The position numbers were made by a program, and so were the translations under genes. Below, piece by piece: positions 24,701 to 38,112 of a stretch of 64,000 nucleotides of DNA (positions within the stretch are counted from its first letter, which is position 1; every line of letters starts with the position of its first letter). The notes beneath the pieces were generated by a model. That model worked only from the letters and a program-made list of their open reading frames with translations, searched no databases and was not told where the DNA came from. Source of the stretch: Heterodera schachtii (lineage: Eukaryota > Nematoda > Chromadorea > Rhabditida > Heteroderidae); assembly GCA_023374025.1 (NCBI GenBank), contig SIJG01000036.1:634777-698776 (forward strand), written 5' to 3'.

Positions 24701-27700
24701 GGGAGAGATGAATTGAATGAATTTAATGGGTAATTAGTGATAATTAGGGAGGAGGGGGGAGGGACCAGTTCAATCGGAGACACTTGGCAAATCGTTGGCA
24801 CTTCCGCCCCCCCCCCCCCCCACAAGTTCCCCACCAGCAAAATGAAGAGAAATTATTTATTTGTTTATAAATTTATATACCTAATTATTTATCAATTAAT
24901 TGTGGGTATCCTTTTTATTATAGAGCTTAATGCACTCATTTTTTATTTCAAAATTAATTATTTTCTCTGATAAATTCAATAAAATGTATTATTTGCTAAC
25001 TGAAATTTGATTCATTGTTAAAACCATTAATTTTTTAATTTTTTCAGGCTCAATAAATAAATATTCATTTGCGTAAATTATGGGAACAGAAATCGGCTAG
25101 AATTTAAATAGAAAACATATCGGTGAAGCACTCTTTGAGTTCAACGCATTGAAACGCCCCCACAAAAATAAAATATTTAAAATTTTGTTCAAAAATGTAT
25201 TCAAATAAACATTTTATTATCAGCAAATTCTTCAAATTTAAGAATGAGGAACAATGTTTGATACTTTCAATTAGCGGGTGACAGAAGCTTTCGTCGATAA
25301 TATTTTTTGATAAAATACTTTTAAAAGGCCTTACGGTCGTTTTCTTTGGTGATTAATTTTAAAATGCTGAAATTTGTGAAAAAAAACTGAGGATTTAGGC
25401 TTCTTAAACTAAAATAAAAGCATAAATTTTCCAAAAAATCAGAAAACTCAAGGAATATTGCGCGAGACCAGGATCAAGATAACCGGGAAAATCCCGACGG
25501 GATCCCACCAATTTTGGCTTGGGTCGCAAAAATTCACATAATTTCGGAACGCAAATTTAAGGAAAAAATAAAAAAATCCGGGTTCTGCTTGTGGTATTTA
25601 ATTAAAACGGCATAATCAGAGCCTTAATTAACTCACTCCCAACATTTCCATACAATCAGCCAATTAAGCAACGGCGGAAAACAACGCTTTTTTTACTTTA
25701 AAAATGAATTCCATCATTTTGCCGCTGTTTTCATTTGATTAATTTCTTCTTTATTCTCCTCCCACTCATTATTCCTTAATTGTTTCCGCTACATTTCGAG
25801 AAATAAAAACATTTTTGAATTATTTAATTAGATAATTAGTGATGCCTGGTTTTTAAGTTTTTTTTTTAAACATTTTTCTGCGATTATTAATTTTACCAAT
25901 GGCGAGGAAAGATTTCAGTTTGGTTTTGACATTATCAATCAAAGTTTTTGAGGTACCAAATGAGTACATAATTAAAAATGTGGCACCCATAATTAGGCAT
26001 TTTAATAAATTTTTTAAATTTAAAATGAATAAAATTCGGAGTTTTTCTCTTTTTTCTACAATTTAGCGTTTTGACTTTCGGTAAAAAGACAAAGCAAAAA
26101 GCATTTTTGATGTGAATACTTTTTCATGAGAAATGGCATAAAAATGGCACCAAAAATGGAAAATGGCAAAACGCCAAACAAAAAAAGTGTGAGAATGGAA
26201 TTAGTTAATTGTTCACACTTTCTTGGGAGGAATTATTTGCTCTATTCTCCCAAAATGCCATTTCATTTGGCCGATGAATTGGGCCAAAAGTTGACATTTT
26301 TTGCCTCAAATTTGTATGATTTTTTAATTGTTTCTTTATTAATAATTTTCCATTTCTCCTTTTTAAGCCTCTCTTCTCTTCTCTCTCTAATTGTTTTTTG
26401 TTTTCTTTTTTTTACTTTTTATAAATTACTTATAATTTTTCTGTTTGTTTCACATTTACTCTTTGATTACCTAATTAATTCTAATAACTTTCTCATTAAT
26501 TTTTGTTATTTTGCACTTTGCCATTAATTTTGCCTTTGTTTTTGTATTTCATGGCATATTTTTGCCATTGCCAATTCTTCGAATGAGTGGCTTTCCCTCC
26601 CTTTCCCCCAATTCCCTTAATTCCCCTAATTCACCCAATTCCCTTTCTTCTCATTTCCCATTTTCTGTCATAATATTTTTGTCTTTGGCATTGACAACCG
26701 TTCATTTTACAAAAATGGATGGTAAATGCCTTTTTTTTTTTGAAAATTCCGCGTGGCATTGAAAATTTTTGTCATTCGATTTGATTAAAATTAAATTACT
26801 TAATCCGATTGGCTTCGAAAATGAAAAATCATTTCTTAAGATCTTTTTCCCATTTGCATTTATTTTCATTTATTTGTTCACCCTAATTTATTGTTATTTA
26901 TCTTTTCATTTCTTTTTTGACCATATTTTGGGTTATTTTTCTCTTTAATAATTTGCTTATTTTATGAATTTTCTCTCCTTTATTAATGCCATTTTGCATA
27001 TTATATATTTATTAATGCCATCATTCGATCATTCATTAGCCTTTTAATCTTCTCCAATTAGCCATTTGTCATTCCCAATCAGCAGAGATCGTCACGCATA
27101 CAAATTTTACCATAATTTATTTTAAAAAATATATTTCCAAAAATAGAAAGAAGGAAACTTCTGCTTTTGAGAATTTGTAAATAGATAATAAATTAATTTT
27201 CAATATTAAAAATTCTCTTCGTGTGAATAAAAACTTATCGAGAAAAATTAATTCATTTCCCATTAATACATAAATAAAAGTTTAATTAATAACAGATTTA
27301 TTTTTTAATTTATTTATTTATTTTAAATCAAGTAAATGAGATAAATAAAAAAAACAATGACCTCATTTTCACTTTCCGAGAACCGAAAAGGCAATTAAAA
27401 AATGCCAAAATGCCATTTTTATCATCGCTTTTCTCTTCTCATTTTGTGCAATTACCAAACTTCTTCAAGAGGGATTATTCAGAACAAAAATAGAAGCGAA
27501 TTTTTGTTAAATTTACAAAAAAAAAAAATAATAAATAAATACAAAAGCATATGAAGCCTAATTTATTACGCATCCAAAAGGCAATTAGCAAAAAATAATA
27601 CCAAAAAAGCACTCAAAACTCGAGAAAATTGAAAGCCAAATTAATTCTCTTCCCAAAATAAGTAAAATCTCGAGTTTCATCTGCTGATATGAAAACTTTA

Positions 27701-30700
27701 ATTAGTCGAAACTAAGTAAATTAATTTTTATTTTTCCCATATTTTTCAAATGGTTTAACGCGGCACGGCTCGACAGTTGGCCAAATTGCGGTAATTGGCC
27801 AAATTGTGATGCATTTGACATGAAAATTCCGCATCATCCCACTTAATATTTTCCATGTGTTTTTGACAGCGAATTTTTTTATGTTTTTTTTTGATTAATG
27901 ACGTAAAATACCGTAATTTTTAGTTTATTAGTGAGTGCGATTTTACTGTATAATTCGATAATTAAAAAGCTTTCATAGCAACATAAAAATTATTAAATGA
28001 GAAGCCGAAAATGCTACAAATGCCTTAATTGGGCGTTTCGTAAATCCGCCAAGGGAAATTAAAATGAAAAATGAAAAACAAAATCAAAAATTGAATTGCT
28101 TAAAGTTCATCCAAATTTTACTTTCTTTGGTATCATTCGATAGCTTTAAGAAAACTCAACAAGAATGTAGAACTTCAAAAAACTTGCAAAATTAAAAATT
28201 GTACAATTAAAAAAAACCAAATGAAGAGAATTCTGAGGTTATGACCATAACTTTTTTTCAAAATGGGTAATTGATAAATTTTATGGGTATTAATGCCATG
28301 CCAATGATGTTTTTTAGCTTATTAGTAGGCCTCTAAAAATATGCATATTTGTTTTTCCTTGCCTAGAAACAGCCTAAAACGCATGAAAATCATTTTTTAA
28401 AACTTGTTTTGAAGCTCCAAGAACACGTTTTCATTTGCATATTTGTGCATATTCACGATTTATATGCATATATTATTTACATATTTTGGCAATTTTCAAA
28501 AATCCTCTATTAAAACGGCCCCCTCTATTAAAAAACATATTTGTTTATTTACTTTTTACCCCCAACAGAAATAGCTTCACAAAAAGCAATGTTATTAAAA
28601 CAATTAAATAAATGATCTGCGTAATGCGATTAAACACAAACTCATTAGGGCAATTGAAAAACTCATTACAGTAATTGTTGACAAAGTCATTAGTCTGTTC
28701 TTTGTTGCTTAATTGGCCCTTTGTTTTTGCCAATTTATTTTTGCGGCTTAACTTTGTATTGTATTGGCTGACATTAGCATAAATATTTTTTTGTTTTCTG
28801 TGTTTTGCACCCAAATGACTTTGGCTAATAATTGGCCATCATTACCATCGCTACCGTATGCTTTTGTTTCGGTTTGCTGAAATCGGACAAGTCGCGCGTC
28901 ATTCAATCGCGGCGCCAATTCATTACCGTATGTATCGCCATAATTTTTGCATTTTGTTTGGCATTTCCTAAATCACTCCGTAAGAGCCGCTCCCTTCCCC
29001 CCCCCCTCCGGCAAATGTCCGGCTGAATGCAAATTCCAATTAGCTGCTGGCCAACACAGAGTCAATGGGCCAAAAAAGCGGCTACTCGGCGCCAAATTCA
29101 AACCGTCAAAGGGCGCCCTTCGCTTCCCTACCGTAATCTCTGAAGACCGTCCATTGACTTCCTTAATCCTAAGAAGTAATAATATCACTAATTTCTTCAG
29201 AGCTTAAGACAAATCCCAAAAATGAATTTCGTTTTGTGGAAGGAATTTCCCTTTTCGTCTACAAAATTAATCCAAGTGTAAAGTGTAAAAAAAAACAATT
29301 AATTATGTAAATGGTGGTAATAATAATTAATAATAATTGTTGTAAATGCTTTTATTCTCTCTTTTCCGTAGGAAAAAGTCGTAAAAAGTGGTAATAATTA
29401 AAAAAAGCAATTTGCCTTTTAATTTTTAATAAACGGAGAGACAAAGTGCAGAGTTTTCTTTAATAAACAAAATAGGAAAATCATTTGAACTTTGTGAATT
29501 TAAGTGAGTGTGAAATCAGAAATCACAATTAATTTTTTGAATTCCATTTTTCCTCGGCTTTTCCCTTTAATTTTCCCTTTCCAAAAATAGCATTTTATTC
29601 ATCTCTTCTCCATTCCTTCCTTTTTAAGTTGATCTTTTTCCATTCCATCAATTAAATCTCTTTTTTCTTCTCATATTTCCCCCATAAAAATAAATTCCTC
29701 ATAATTTTCCGCCACAGCGATTTTTTTCACATTTTCTGAATAAAATTCCATAAATTGTGTTATGTGCCGGATCAGAAATTCTTGGCATTCAGAGGAAACG
29801 CTTGGCCAAATTGGGCCTGACTTTATGATCAAAGAAAAACCATCGAATTGAAACTAAAAAAAAAATTAGTGGGGGGGGGGGAGGTTTGGCTTTAACGGCA
29901 AAAAAAACTTCGTTGTGATTTAATTTAATTTGTTTAATTTTTTTTCATTAATTTTCCGCCAAATACTAATTGACCTTTCAACAACATTAAATGCATAAAA
30001 AAGATAAAAGATTAAGTCATAATTTCGTTTGTTTGAATTGAACTATTCAGAGAATGTCCCCGGTTTTTCCCTATTTTTGTCTTTGGTTGCGTTTTGTCTC
30101 ATGGCATTTCCTTTTTTGAAAAAAATCATAGACCAACGGAACAATGAAAATTAAATAAAAAAATAACACAATTTTAAATTAATGCTTTAAATGTATCTTT
30201 TTAATATTAATGGGACTCCGTTCGATTGGTATTCGCAAAATTTGGATTTACAATTCCGTTTATTTTTAATTGCCTTTTGTTCGTTCTTTGCCCTTCTCCA
30301 AATTTTTCGTGGCTTTTTTGAGTTGGCTTTTCCATCGTTCGAATTTCTAAAAAAATGTCATTATAAAAAACATAGGAGCAATTTTATTTATTTTTTTTGT
30401 TCGCCCAATTTTTTAATGTGCCGAACTCTCCCCGAATTGGTCGTCACCGTGCCGCTTCCCCGCCGGTGTTCGTCCGTCCGTTCGTCACTCATTCATTGTC
30501 AGCCCCCGCGGCGGTGGCGCCGGGGGCGGGGCATTCGCCGCGCCGTTTGGCCACGCCCCCCCCCGCCCCTTGGCCACCCTTCGGCTAATGTTGGTCATAA
30601 TCGCCATAATAATCATAATTATTTGTGTGTGCGTGTGAGTAGCAGCAGCAGCCTCCCGAGCGCAACAGCAGACAAACGAAGACGAAAAGGACGGCACTGC

Positions 30701-31925
30701 CAAAACAATTGCCGAACCACGCCCAAATCGTTGTCCGGTAATGGAACAACGCGCGACCAAATGGCCAAATAGTGGCCACATCCCCCGGGGCGCGGAAGGG
30801 AAGATCGGGTGGCGGACATTGGTTATGCCTCCCGAGTTCAATTGGATTGGTTGTCTGTGCCATTTGCTGCCGTTTGAACTGTTTCCCTACATCCCCCCCC
30901 CCGGGGGTAATCTTTCAAATTTTGTCAGTCTTTGCTGTCCATTGTAATCAATCCCAAGGGGTTGACTCTCGCCTCTGCTCTGATTTGTCACATCCCTTTT
31001 TTACGGTGTGTCAATTTGTGCTCCGCCATTTCAGTCACCGCCACCACTTCCGCCACTGTCCGCCGTTATGCGTTCTTTCATTTCACCGCCGCTCAAAGGA
31101 AAACAGCCGAAAGAGTACGACACGCTGAAAAGGGACGGACGGAGCAGAAAATTCACCATTGTGCGACTAACAACAGTTGCCTTCATTGTACAACAGGTGG
31201 GACATTAATTAATTAATTGTATGGAAAAACAAAGGACAAAGACAAAGGGGGCCGATTGACCATTAAAAGCAAATGGACACTAAAAGGGCAATTAGCCGGG
31301 AAGGAATTGGGGGAATTCGGTTGAACTTTTGAAATTTTTGAGACTGCGATGCTTATGCACCCCTCCCGTTATTGTTCTTCGATTTTGTTGTTTTTGTCAA
31401 AAATGGCACTGTGTGTTGTGTAACGATTGTTGGGCCAATTTGGCCAAAGTCAGACTCTTAATTTCATTTTGGCTTCGTCCTAATTGCTTTTTGCTTTTTT
31501 TGTGCGTTGACTCTCTCCGCATTTTAAAGTGACAAAATTTCTAATTGAACCTCCTTTGCTTTTTGCCATTCTTCTTTGTTTGCCTCCCTCCCCATAAATC
31601 ATTTGTTAATTAATTAATTATTCCCCTTTTTGATTTTCCGTGCCTTTTTACCTTTTTTTTTTTTTGTACTTTCCAAAACAAATGCTGCCAATTCTCTTAA
31701 TTGTTAGGCTGAACAACAAACATTTGCTATTTCCGCCCTTTTGGCATTTTGAAAAATTTCCCCTCGGGGTGGGGGGGGGGGGGGGGGGGTGCTGTTCCCG
31801 CCACTAATTATTGTGCGCGAAATGGCAGCCATCCAACGGCGGATTTATCGGATAATTAACACAAAATGGCACTGCTGGTGCTGCTGTTGTATAAACGGAA
31901 CATAAAAAGAGGGTAATAATAAAAA

Positions 31926-31953
31926 TCATAATAATAATAATAATAATAATAAT
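31926..31953 (+). repeat. (TAA)n microsatellite
   Basis: About nine TAA/ATA units in tandem in non-coding DNA. Confidence 0.8.
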
Positions 31954-32569
31954 AGAAGTAATTAGTGTTATTAATGGCACCCGCCCCCTCCCCCCATTTT
32001 TCTTTTAAATGTCACACTTTTGGCACCCGCGCGACACCGCCGCGCTGTGCCATTATTCTTTTACTTTTACAATATTAGCCACCGCCCACCTTAGCCCCTC
32101 CTTCTCCACCTGTTATGGGTGCCAATTTTCAACATAGCCAAAGGGCATTAAGAGGGTTGGGGAATGTTATTTTTGAAAATTATTATCAATGCCCCCCCCC
32201 CCTCCGCTAATTACACTCATTAGGTTGGGTCCGATTTGGAACCGGAAATAAGGTGCCGGGGCGGTTAATCACCGTTAATTTGCTAATGACCGCCAAATTT
32301 TGAAAATTAAATTTGGACAATTTTCAAAAACTCGCAATTGGTGAAAAGCTTAAAAGCAAAAGTCAAAGTCGGCAATCGTATTCTGTTATTTGCCCGAGAC
32401 AAACTACTTAAAAAATAAAACAAGATTTCGTTGGAATATTTTTGTTGGTTCAAAGGGACGTCGTTTTTTTGGAATTTCATTTGCGATTATGATTAGACTA
32501 TATTGTTGTCAATCGGAAGAGGAAGAAAGATGAAAAGACAGATTATTATTAAGCATGTAATTACGATGA

Positions 32570-32760
32570 GTGAGTCGGGGGAAAAAGAGGGGAAAAAAGG
32601 GGGAGAGAGAGAGAGGGGGGAAAGAGGGGGAGAGAGAAAGAGGGGAAAAGGGAGGGAAAAAAGGGGGGGGGGAGAGAGGGGGGGGGGGGGGAAGAGGGGG
32701 AGAGAGAAAGAGGGGAAAAGGGGGGGGGGGAAAGAGGGAGAGGGGAAAAAGGGGGGATAT
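32570..32760 (+). repeat. Polypurine G/GA tract about 190 bp
   Basis: Almost uninterrupted purines on the plus strand (GAGGGGAAAAAAGGGGGAGA pattern with several G8-G12 runs), followed by two CCCCCGGGGG palindromic islands at about 32761-32770 and 32831-32842. The frames with Pro/Ser/Phe or Gly/Arg/Lys composition on both strands are translations of this tract. Confidence 0.85.
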
Positions 32761-34416
32761 CCCCCGGGGGGAGGATCGATAAATGTAATGCAACGAATGG
32801 AAGAGGCAAAGGCAAAAGCCGACGGAACCTCCCCCGGGGGGGGGACCCCACGGGTGTCTGGAGAAGGATAATAAAACAGAGGGGCAGAAGCAAAAGCCAA
32901 AAGAAGCAAAAAGCACGCGTCAGAGGGGGGGGGGGGGGGGGGGGGCTTAAGGGACAAATGGCGACGGAACGGCGCAAAAGGAAAAGCGGACAAAGCCACG
33001 GCTTATCCAAATTAAACACAAGTCCACAAAATGGCATTCTTCATCGGATTGTACTCTCTTCAAACTGTTTCAGGCTACAGAATTGTAAAAAAACCGCTTG
33101 AAAATTGTCAGTGCTTGGGAAAATGCCATTGGCAAACTTTTTTTAATTCTTAAATGTTTTTAAATTATTTGGCATTGTGTAAATAAATAAGTAAAATCTC
33201 AAAAATCGGATTCTTCTCACCCGCCGAGGAGGGAGAGAATATTCACCTTCACGGAAAGTGCTTGCACTTTGCCAATGCCATTTTTATCTTCTCCCCTCCC
33301 CTCCCCGCACCTCTTTCAGTCTCTTTCTCATTAACCCCCCCCCCGCCCTCTCTCTCTCTTTTTTCGTTTTTAGCATTTCCAAAATTTTCTTTTCTCGGCA
33401 TTATTATTTGGCTTCAGCGTTTTTCGCCAATGGCACTTTTCCTTAGGGCATTATTTTCATTTATAAGAGAACACCCACATTATTCTTCCTTTCCTTCTCA
33501 CTTGTAATAATTACCAGTAGCATCATTGCTGTATCAAATTGTTCTATCTTATTCCCCCTGGGGGAAGGGCATTGGGGACACAACGCCACGCCACCAGACA
33601 AACGCAATGCCAATGCCAAAATATGCCATTTCCCTGCTGTTGGTGTGCAAACTAACGGTGCTGTTGAGCTGCTGTTTTTCCGGCATGCAAATTTTGACGT
33701 AAATGTCACACATCGCCGGGGGGAATAAAATGCCAATGAATGGGGGAAAATGACGACCAATGGGCCGACCAATTCAGTCCCAAAAGAGGCGGGAAATGAA
33801 TTCCAAGAGAAAATAATTTAAAATGGCAAAAAAAGGAATAGACTATTTTAAAACAATTAATAAACAATTTTCTTTTTTGCTTTTCGGATGAGATTATAAA
33901 TACATATTCATTTGTAATAAATTCTCTCCTCTCTTTTTTTTTTGGTTATCTTTGGCCAAGTGTTAGGCCAATGCCAAAAAAGGGACAGACGGACGGCACG
34001 GCACGGGGAGGGGACGGAATGGCAGCACATGGCACGAACACATTCATTCACACGCTCGCAACATTTGTACACGAGCAGCAGCAGCGATATCCTTTTGCAC
34101 AAATAAACCAAAAATATGTCGCCCCATTTTATTTTTGGCGCATTCCTTTCCAAATTTGGCATTTTGTTTTTTGGCCAATTTGAACGATTGGTACTGTATA
34201 ACGATGTTAGGAATTTGTGAACCAAAAGAGAGAGAGAGATAAGTGAATTTGTACACAGAAGAAGAACAAGAAGAAGCATTTCCATGCTAATAATGCGCTG
34301 TCTTTGCGCATTTGGCCGCCGTAAACAAACACAAACCAATTAGGGGTAATTAGTTGCCGGTGGGAAGAAAGGAGCACGGGCCACCACCGTTACAACCACC
34401 GAAACAACAACAACAA

Positions 34417-37400
34417 ATGTTTCTGCTCCGAGTGCTGGTGCTGTTAATAGTTTTTTTTTACCTTTAATTGCCCAATGTTTTGTAGTGAATTTCTGAAGGA
34501 TTTATTTCGCCTTGACTTTATAAACAATAATTTAATTATGGCTAATTAATTAATTACCTAATTAATAGTAGATTTCCTTTGAAGAAAATTTGTCATTGTT
34601 CTCATTCCAAAAAGTTCATTGAGCAGTTCTGTTACATATAAATACAAATTTTATTTTTTTATTTTTTTCAAAAGAATTGGAAAGAGAAAATTGGAAATTC
34701 TTTTGGCCGTTTAGTAAATCAAAATTAAAAAGTATAAAAGAGAAAGCCTTGCATTCATTTGGAATTGCCCATTTTATCACTTCAGTTTCTTCTTTTCTCG
34801 CCCCTCGCCATTCTTTGCTCGTCCCATCAGTGCGCAACTTGCGGCACATTTTCTGAAGTGAAGAAAATCCGGCAGGAGCAAGTAAATAAACTTTTGAAAT
34901 GATTTTCAAGGGGCAATTGGATTGAGCAAATTGCCAAAACATCGATTGATCAGAGTTGGGTTTTGATCACTTTGGCAAAAAGAAAATCGGTGAAGCATTG
35001 ACTAATCACTCTTTGACCTGTGATCAAAAATTATCGTTGAAAGGCAAATATTTGGCATTTAAACTGATCAAATACTTTGGCTGATCAAGGCTTCTGATTT
35101 CAAAAATTGGTAACCTTCCCAACCATCGAATTGAATGGAAACATTTGCCTGTTCCGTTTAAATAATTAATTAATCACTAATTAATTAATGACCGTCCGTC
35201 GCCACAGATTCTAAAAGACCTGCTGAAAAAGTTGGACCTAAGCGCCAAGCCGAATGTGACGGTCGACTTGACCAAATTGCCACCGATCACTCACCCCGAC
35301 CCGCGTGTCCAGGAACTGTTCGATCGGACGCTGCACGCGACCCATCGGCGAGTGCGTAAAGTAAATTTTCCGACATTCCACCAATGTTTTTGTGGTCAAT
35401 TGGATTATCAACAATAGAAACCATACTTTTTGTTCAATCTAAATATTCTTGAAATATACAAAAGTCGGCGGATAATGGCAATAACTGATTTCTGATCACG
35501 AGAACCCGGACGGGATCGAAATCCCGCCGGTTGAAAAAAAAAATTTCGGCAATTGTAATTTCGTTTTTTCTGTTTTTGAAGTCTTACTGTACCTAAGTTT
35601 GGGAGGACGACATTTGATCATTTAATCATTTAATGTTGGCATTTGATTTTGGTTATTAATTTTGGATTCCGTTGGCTTAAGTCGGCTCAGCTGCGAAAAC
35701 GGATGGGCTTCAGTGTTGTGGCGGAGGAGGAGGAGCAGCCCGAATACTTTCCCGCACTTTACGAGACGGAAAAGGAGCCGACGCTGCAGACGAATTACAT
35801 CATCGCAGAAGAATTGCCCGATTGGTTTGGCCAAGTCAGTCAAAACGAACGCATTTTAGGGCCATAATTTTTTGGATTTTATCGGTCCATTAAATAAAAT
35901 AATATAATAATTAATTTAAAATGATTTTTATAAAAAGGCATAGATTTAAATAAACGATTAATTATCAAGCTAAATTGCCAAATTTGCCGTTATTTATTTG
36001 CATTTGGCATTAGATTGGCGCTTTGTTCAAATTCTCAACAACGCTACGCAAGAGTATTGTTCAGTCGGCCAAACTAAATGTGCCGATTCGTCGGCCCATT
36101 GATCAGTTGCGCTACACAACAACACCCATTCGGCTAAACGTTTTCCGTCGCTATGCCAACGGAACGGTTGGAATTCTGATTAGCCTTGATAATAAATCAA
36201 GTTTTGATTTTGGTCGGATATGCTTTTTCTCTCTCTCTCTCTCTGATCAATAATGATCAGTCTGATAAAAATGCTCTGGTTAAAATTCACCACTCTGATC
36301 AGGCAAATTTCACTATGATTAGCATTTAAGGCTCTGACTAACAAGATCACTCTGATCAGCAGTGATTAGTCTGATCAAAATATACTCATATTAGAATTGA
36401 TTACTCTGATTAAACATACTCTGACCAGGATGATCACTCTATCAATCACTATGACTATTTAAGCTCTATTAAATGCCCTCCCCCCCCCCCTCTCTCAGCT
36501 GAGCACTGTTCTCGTTTCCAAGTACATTGAGCTTGAGACGAGTCTTCTCCCGACCACTGCACGGGTTGAGGTGCCAATCATCGAGGACATCGTACAGCAA
36601 TGGGTGGAGACGAGAAACGATTTTGGCACGGCCATTGGGGAGGACGAAGGGGAGGAGGGGGAGGAAGAGGGGGTGCGGCGCCGCGGAATGATCGGCGACC
36701 CGTACCGACGGCACAGAAAAGCGAACATTGTGAGAGGGGCGGGGGGGACTCAAAGGGGCCCAGAAAATTTGGACACCAAATTTTATTTTTTTAAATATAG
36801 AAAAAAACAATAATTAAGCATAAATAAAAAATCTATGGACAAAAAAAAGTAAAATAAAATCAAACAAAAACAATGAACGGCGATTTTTTGTTTAACATAA
36901 AAAAAGGTTTAAAATTTTAATTAAAATGCACTATTCGAATCGGACCTTAAAAAACAAATTTGTGTTCAGATTGCGCTTTATGTGGAGGCATTGTACGATG
37001 ACGAGAACCTCGTCATACATTCGCCAGAAGAGGTCGCAGAGAAAAGAATGACAAAAATAGACAAAATGCCAACAAAATACAAATAATGCCACAATTGCAG
37101 GGGGACGACGGTGAAAAGGCAATGTTTTTGGAGTTGCAGACGTACCCATTGAAGAGTGGACGTTCAAGACGTCACGTGCAAATGTGCCGACCGGGGGTTT
37201 GTTTTTTGGGCAATCAAATGCCCACTTTCGTCTTTGACATTCTGTCCATTAATGATGGCTCACTGTCATGTTACAGTATTCCTTTCTTACTGTCCCCAAT
37301 TGGCGCTGAATTTTAATGCCAAAAAAGGAAAATGCCAAAGGAATTCGTATTTTAATTTCAAATTAGTATGTTCTAATGCCAAAGTTTCCAGCAAAACACC

Positions 37401-38112
37401 ACGCAAAAATGTTGCCTGTACGATTTGATGATCGACTTTGAGTCAATCGGATGGAACTTTGTGATTGCGCCAAAACTTTGTCAGTCAAACAATGCTTTTG
37501 GAATTACAATTAAACATTTCAAAATTCACAGATAATGCGTACATTTGCAGCGGCGGATGCAACGGACTCGGAATGGGGGTAAGCAAAGGAAGGCGACGGA
37601 ATGCCAAAAAGACAATCACTCCTTTGGCATTGTGCCAATGCCGCCCCTCCCCCCCCCCCCATTTTAGGTGAATTCGGTGTCAATGACACGCCAACACGCG
37701 GCTTCTGCAGCAAAAATTGGTAAAGCAAAGCAAATGCATATGGTCCATTCACCGTAATGCTTCTGATCAGATCACTACCAATGTTGTCACCCGAAGGAAT
37801 ACGCCGGGATTATGGTACATTTGGCATTTTATCATTTGGTTTTGTGCTATGCCGTCAAAAGGCACTTAGAATTGAATTCATCAGAACACCGATAAGAATT
37901 CCCATTTTTTCGTTGTTATCACTGCCCCGGGAGTGTTGTCTTTGGGGGCGGAAGCGTAGCAAATACCGTTAGCCTTCCCATTTGATAAAGTCGGAAGACT
38001 TGGCCTCCTTCCCCAACATTTTGCTGTTCAGATTTTGTTCGTCAAGGAGAACAACGAAGTGTTGGCCAGGGAAGTGCCGAATATGGTGGCCAAAGAGTGC
38101 GGCTGCGCATGA
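34417..38112 (+). CDS. TGF-beta superfamily ligand, activin/myostatin/DAF-7 type
   Basis: Secreted dimeric ligand for type I/II Ser/Thr kinase receptors. Exons: 34417-34449 (candidate signal peptide MFLLRVLVLLI), 34831-34881, 35208-35360, 35682-35834, 36014-36166, 36499-36729, 36970-37032, 37101-37196, 37392-37479, 37532-37578, 37668-37719, 37771-37814, 38032-38112; about 414 aa. The prodomain has CATCGTFSEVKKIRQEQILK, then LKKLDLSAKPN as in myostatin/activin, and ALFKFSTTL. A furin site RSRR precedes the mature domain. The mature domain has nine cysteines in the activin/TGF-beta pattern: MC, QKCCLYDLMIDFESIGWNFV, IAPKLYNAYICSGGC, HYQCCHPKEY and the terminal ECGCA. All phases agree. The first exon, with a weak GTTTTT donor, is the least certain. 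DAF-7 is the likely orthologue, but TIG-2/TIG-3 cannot be excluded by eye. Confidence 0.9.
36220..36480 (+). repeat. Degenerate TCTGATCA repeat cluster in a TGF-beta gene intron
   Basis: The intron between the exons ending 36166 and starting 36499 contains many spaced copies of CTCTGATCA, TCTGATTA and AGTCTGATAA-like units. A second cluster of TGATCA sites lies in the intron at about 34940-35100. The spacing is irregular, so this is a decayed tandem repeat or a cluster of binding sites. Confidence 0.6.

Larger units (their letters stand above)
20821..34416. other. 13.6-kb gene-poor, AT-rich region with low-complexity tracts
   Basis: No splice-consistent gene or recognisable domain was found. 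It holds long AT-rich stretches (23540-30180), poly-G/poly-C runs, a purine-rich tract (32570-32760), a (TAA)n repeat (about 31926-31953), GA-rich DNA (22550-23450) and imperfect inverted repeats (about 21485-21775). It probably contains upstream regulatory DNA and 5' exons of flanking genes that cannot be recognised by eye. Frames at 28832-29207, 30191-31200 and 32493-33037 were considered and not accepted. Confidence 0.55.

Noticed and set aside
28832..29207. Possible membrane protein (MAIITIATVCFCFGLLKSD...)
   Set aside because: Single short frame with no family match; hydrophobic only at the start, and the rest is low-complexity Pro/Ser.
30191..31200. Overlapping ORFs of 60-190 codons in GC-rich DNA
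   Set aside because: Composition follows the local GC/repeat content, with no recognisable motif and no consistent exon chain.
32493..33037. Pro/Ser/Phe-rich and Gly/Arg/Lys-rich ORFs on both strands
   Set aside because: They translate a polypurine/polypyrimidine tract and have no domain or splice partners.
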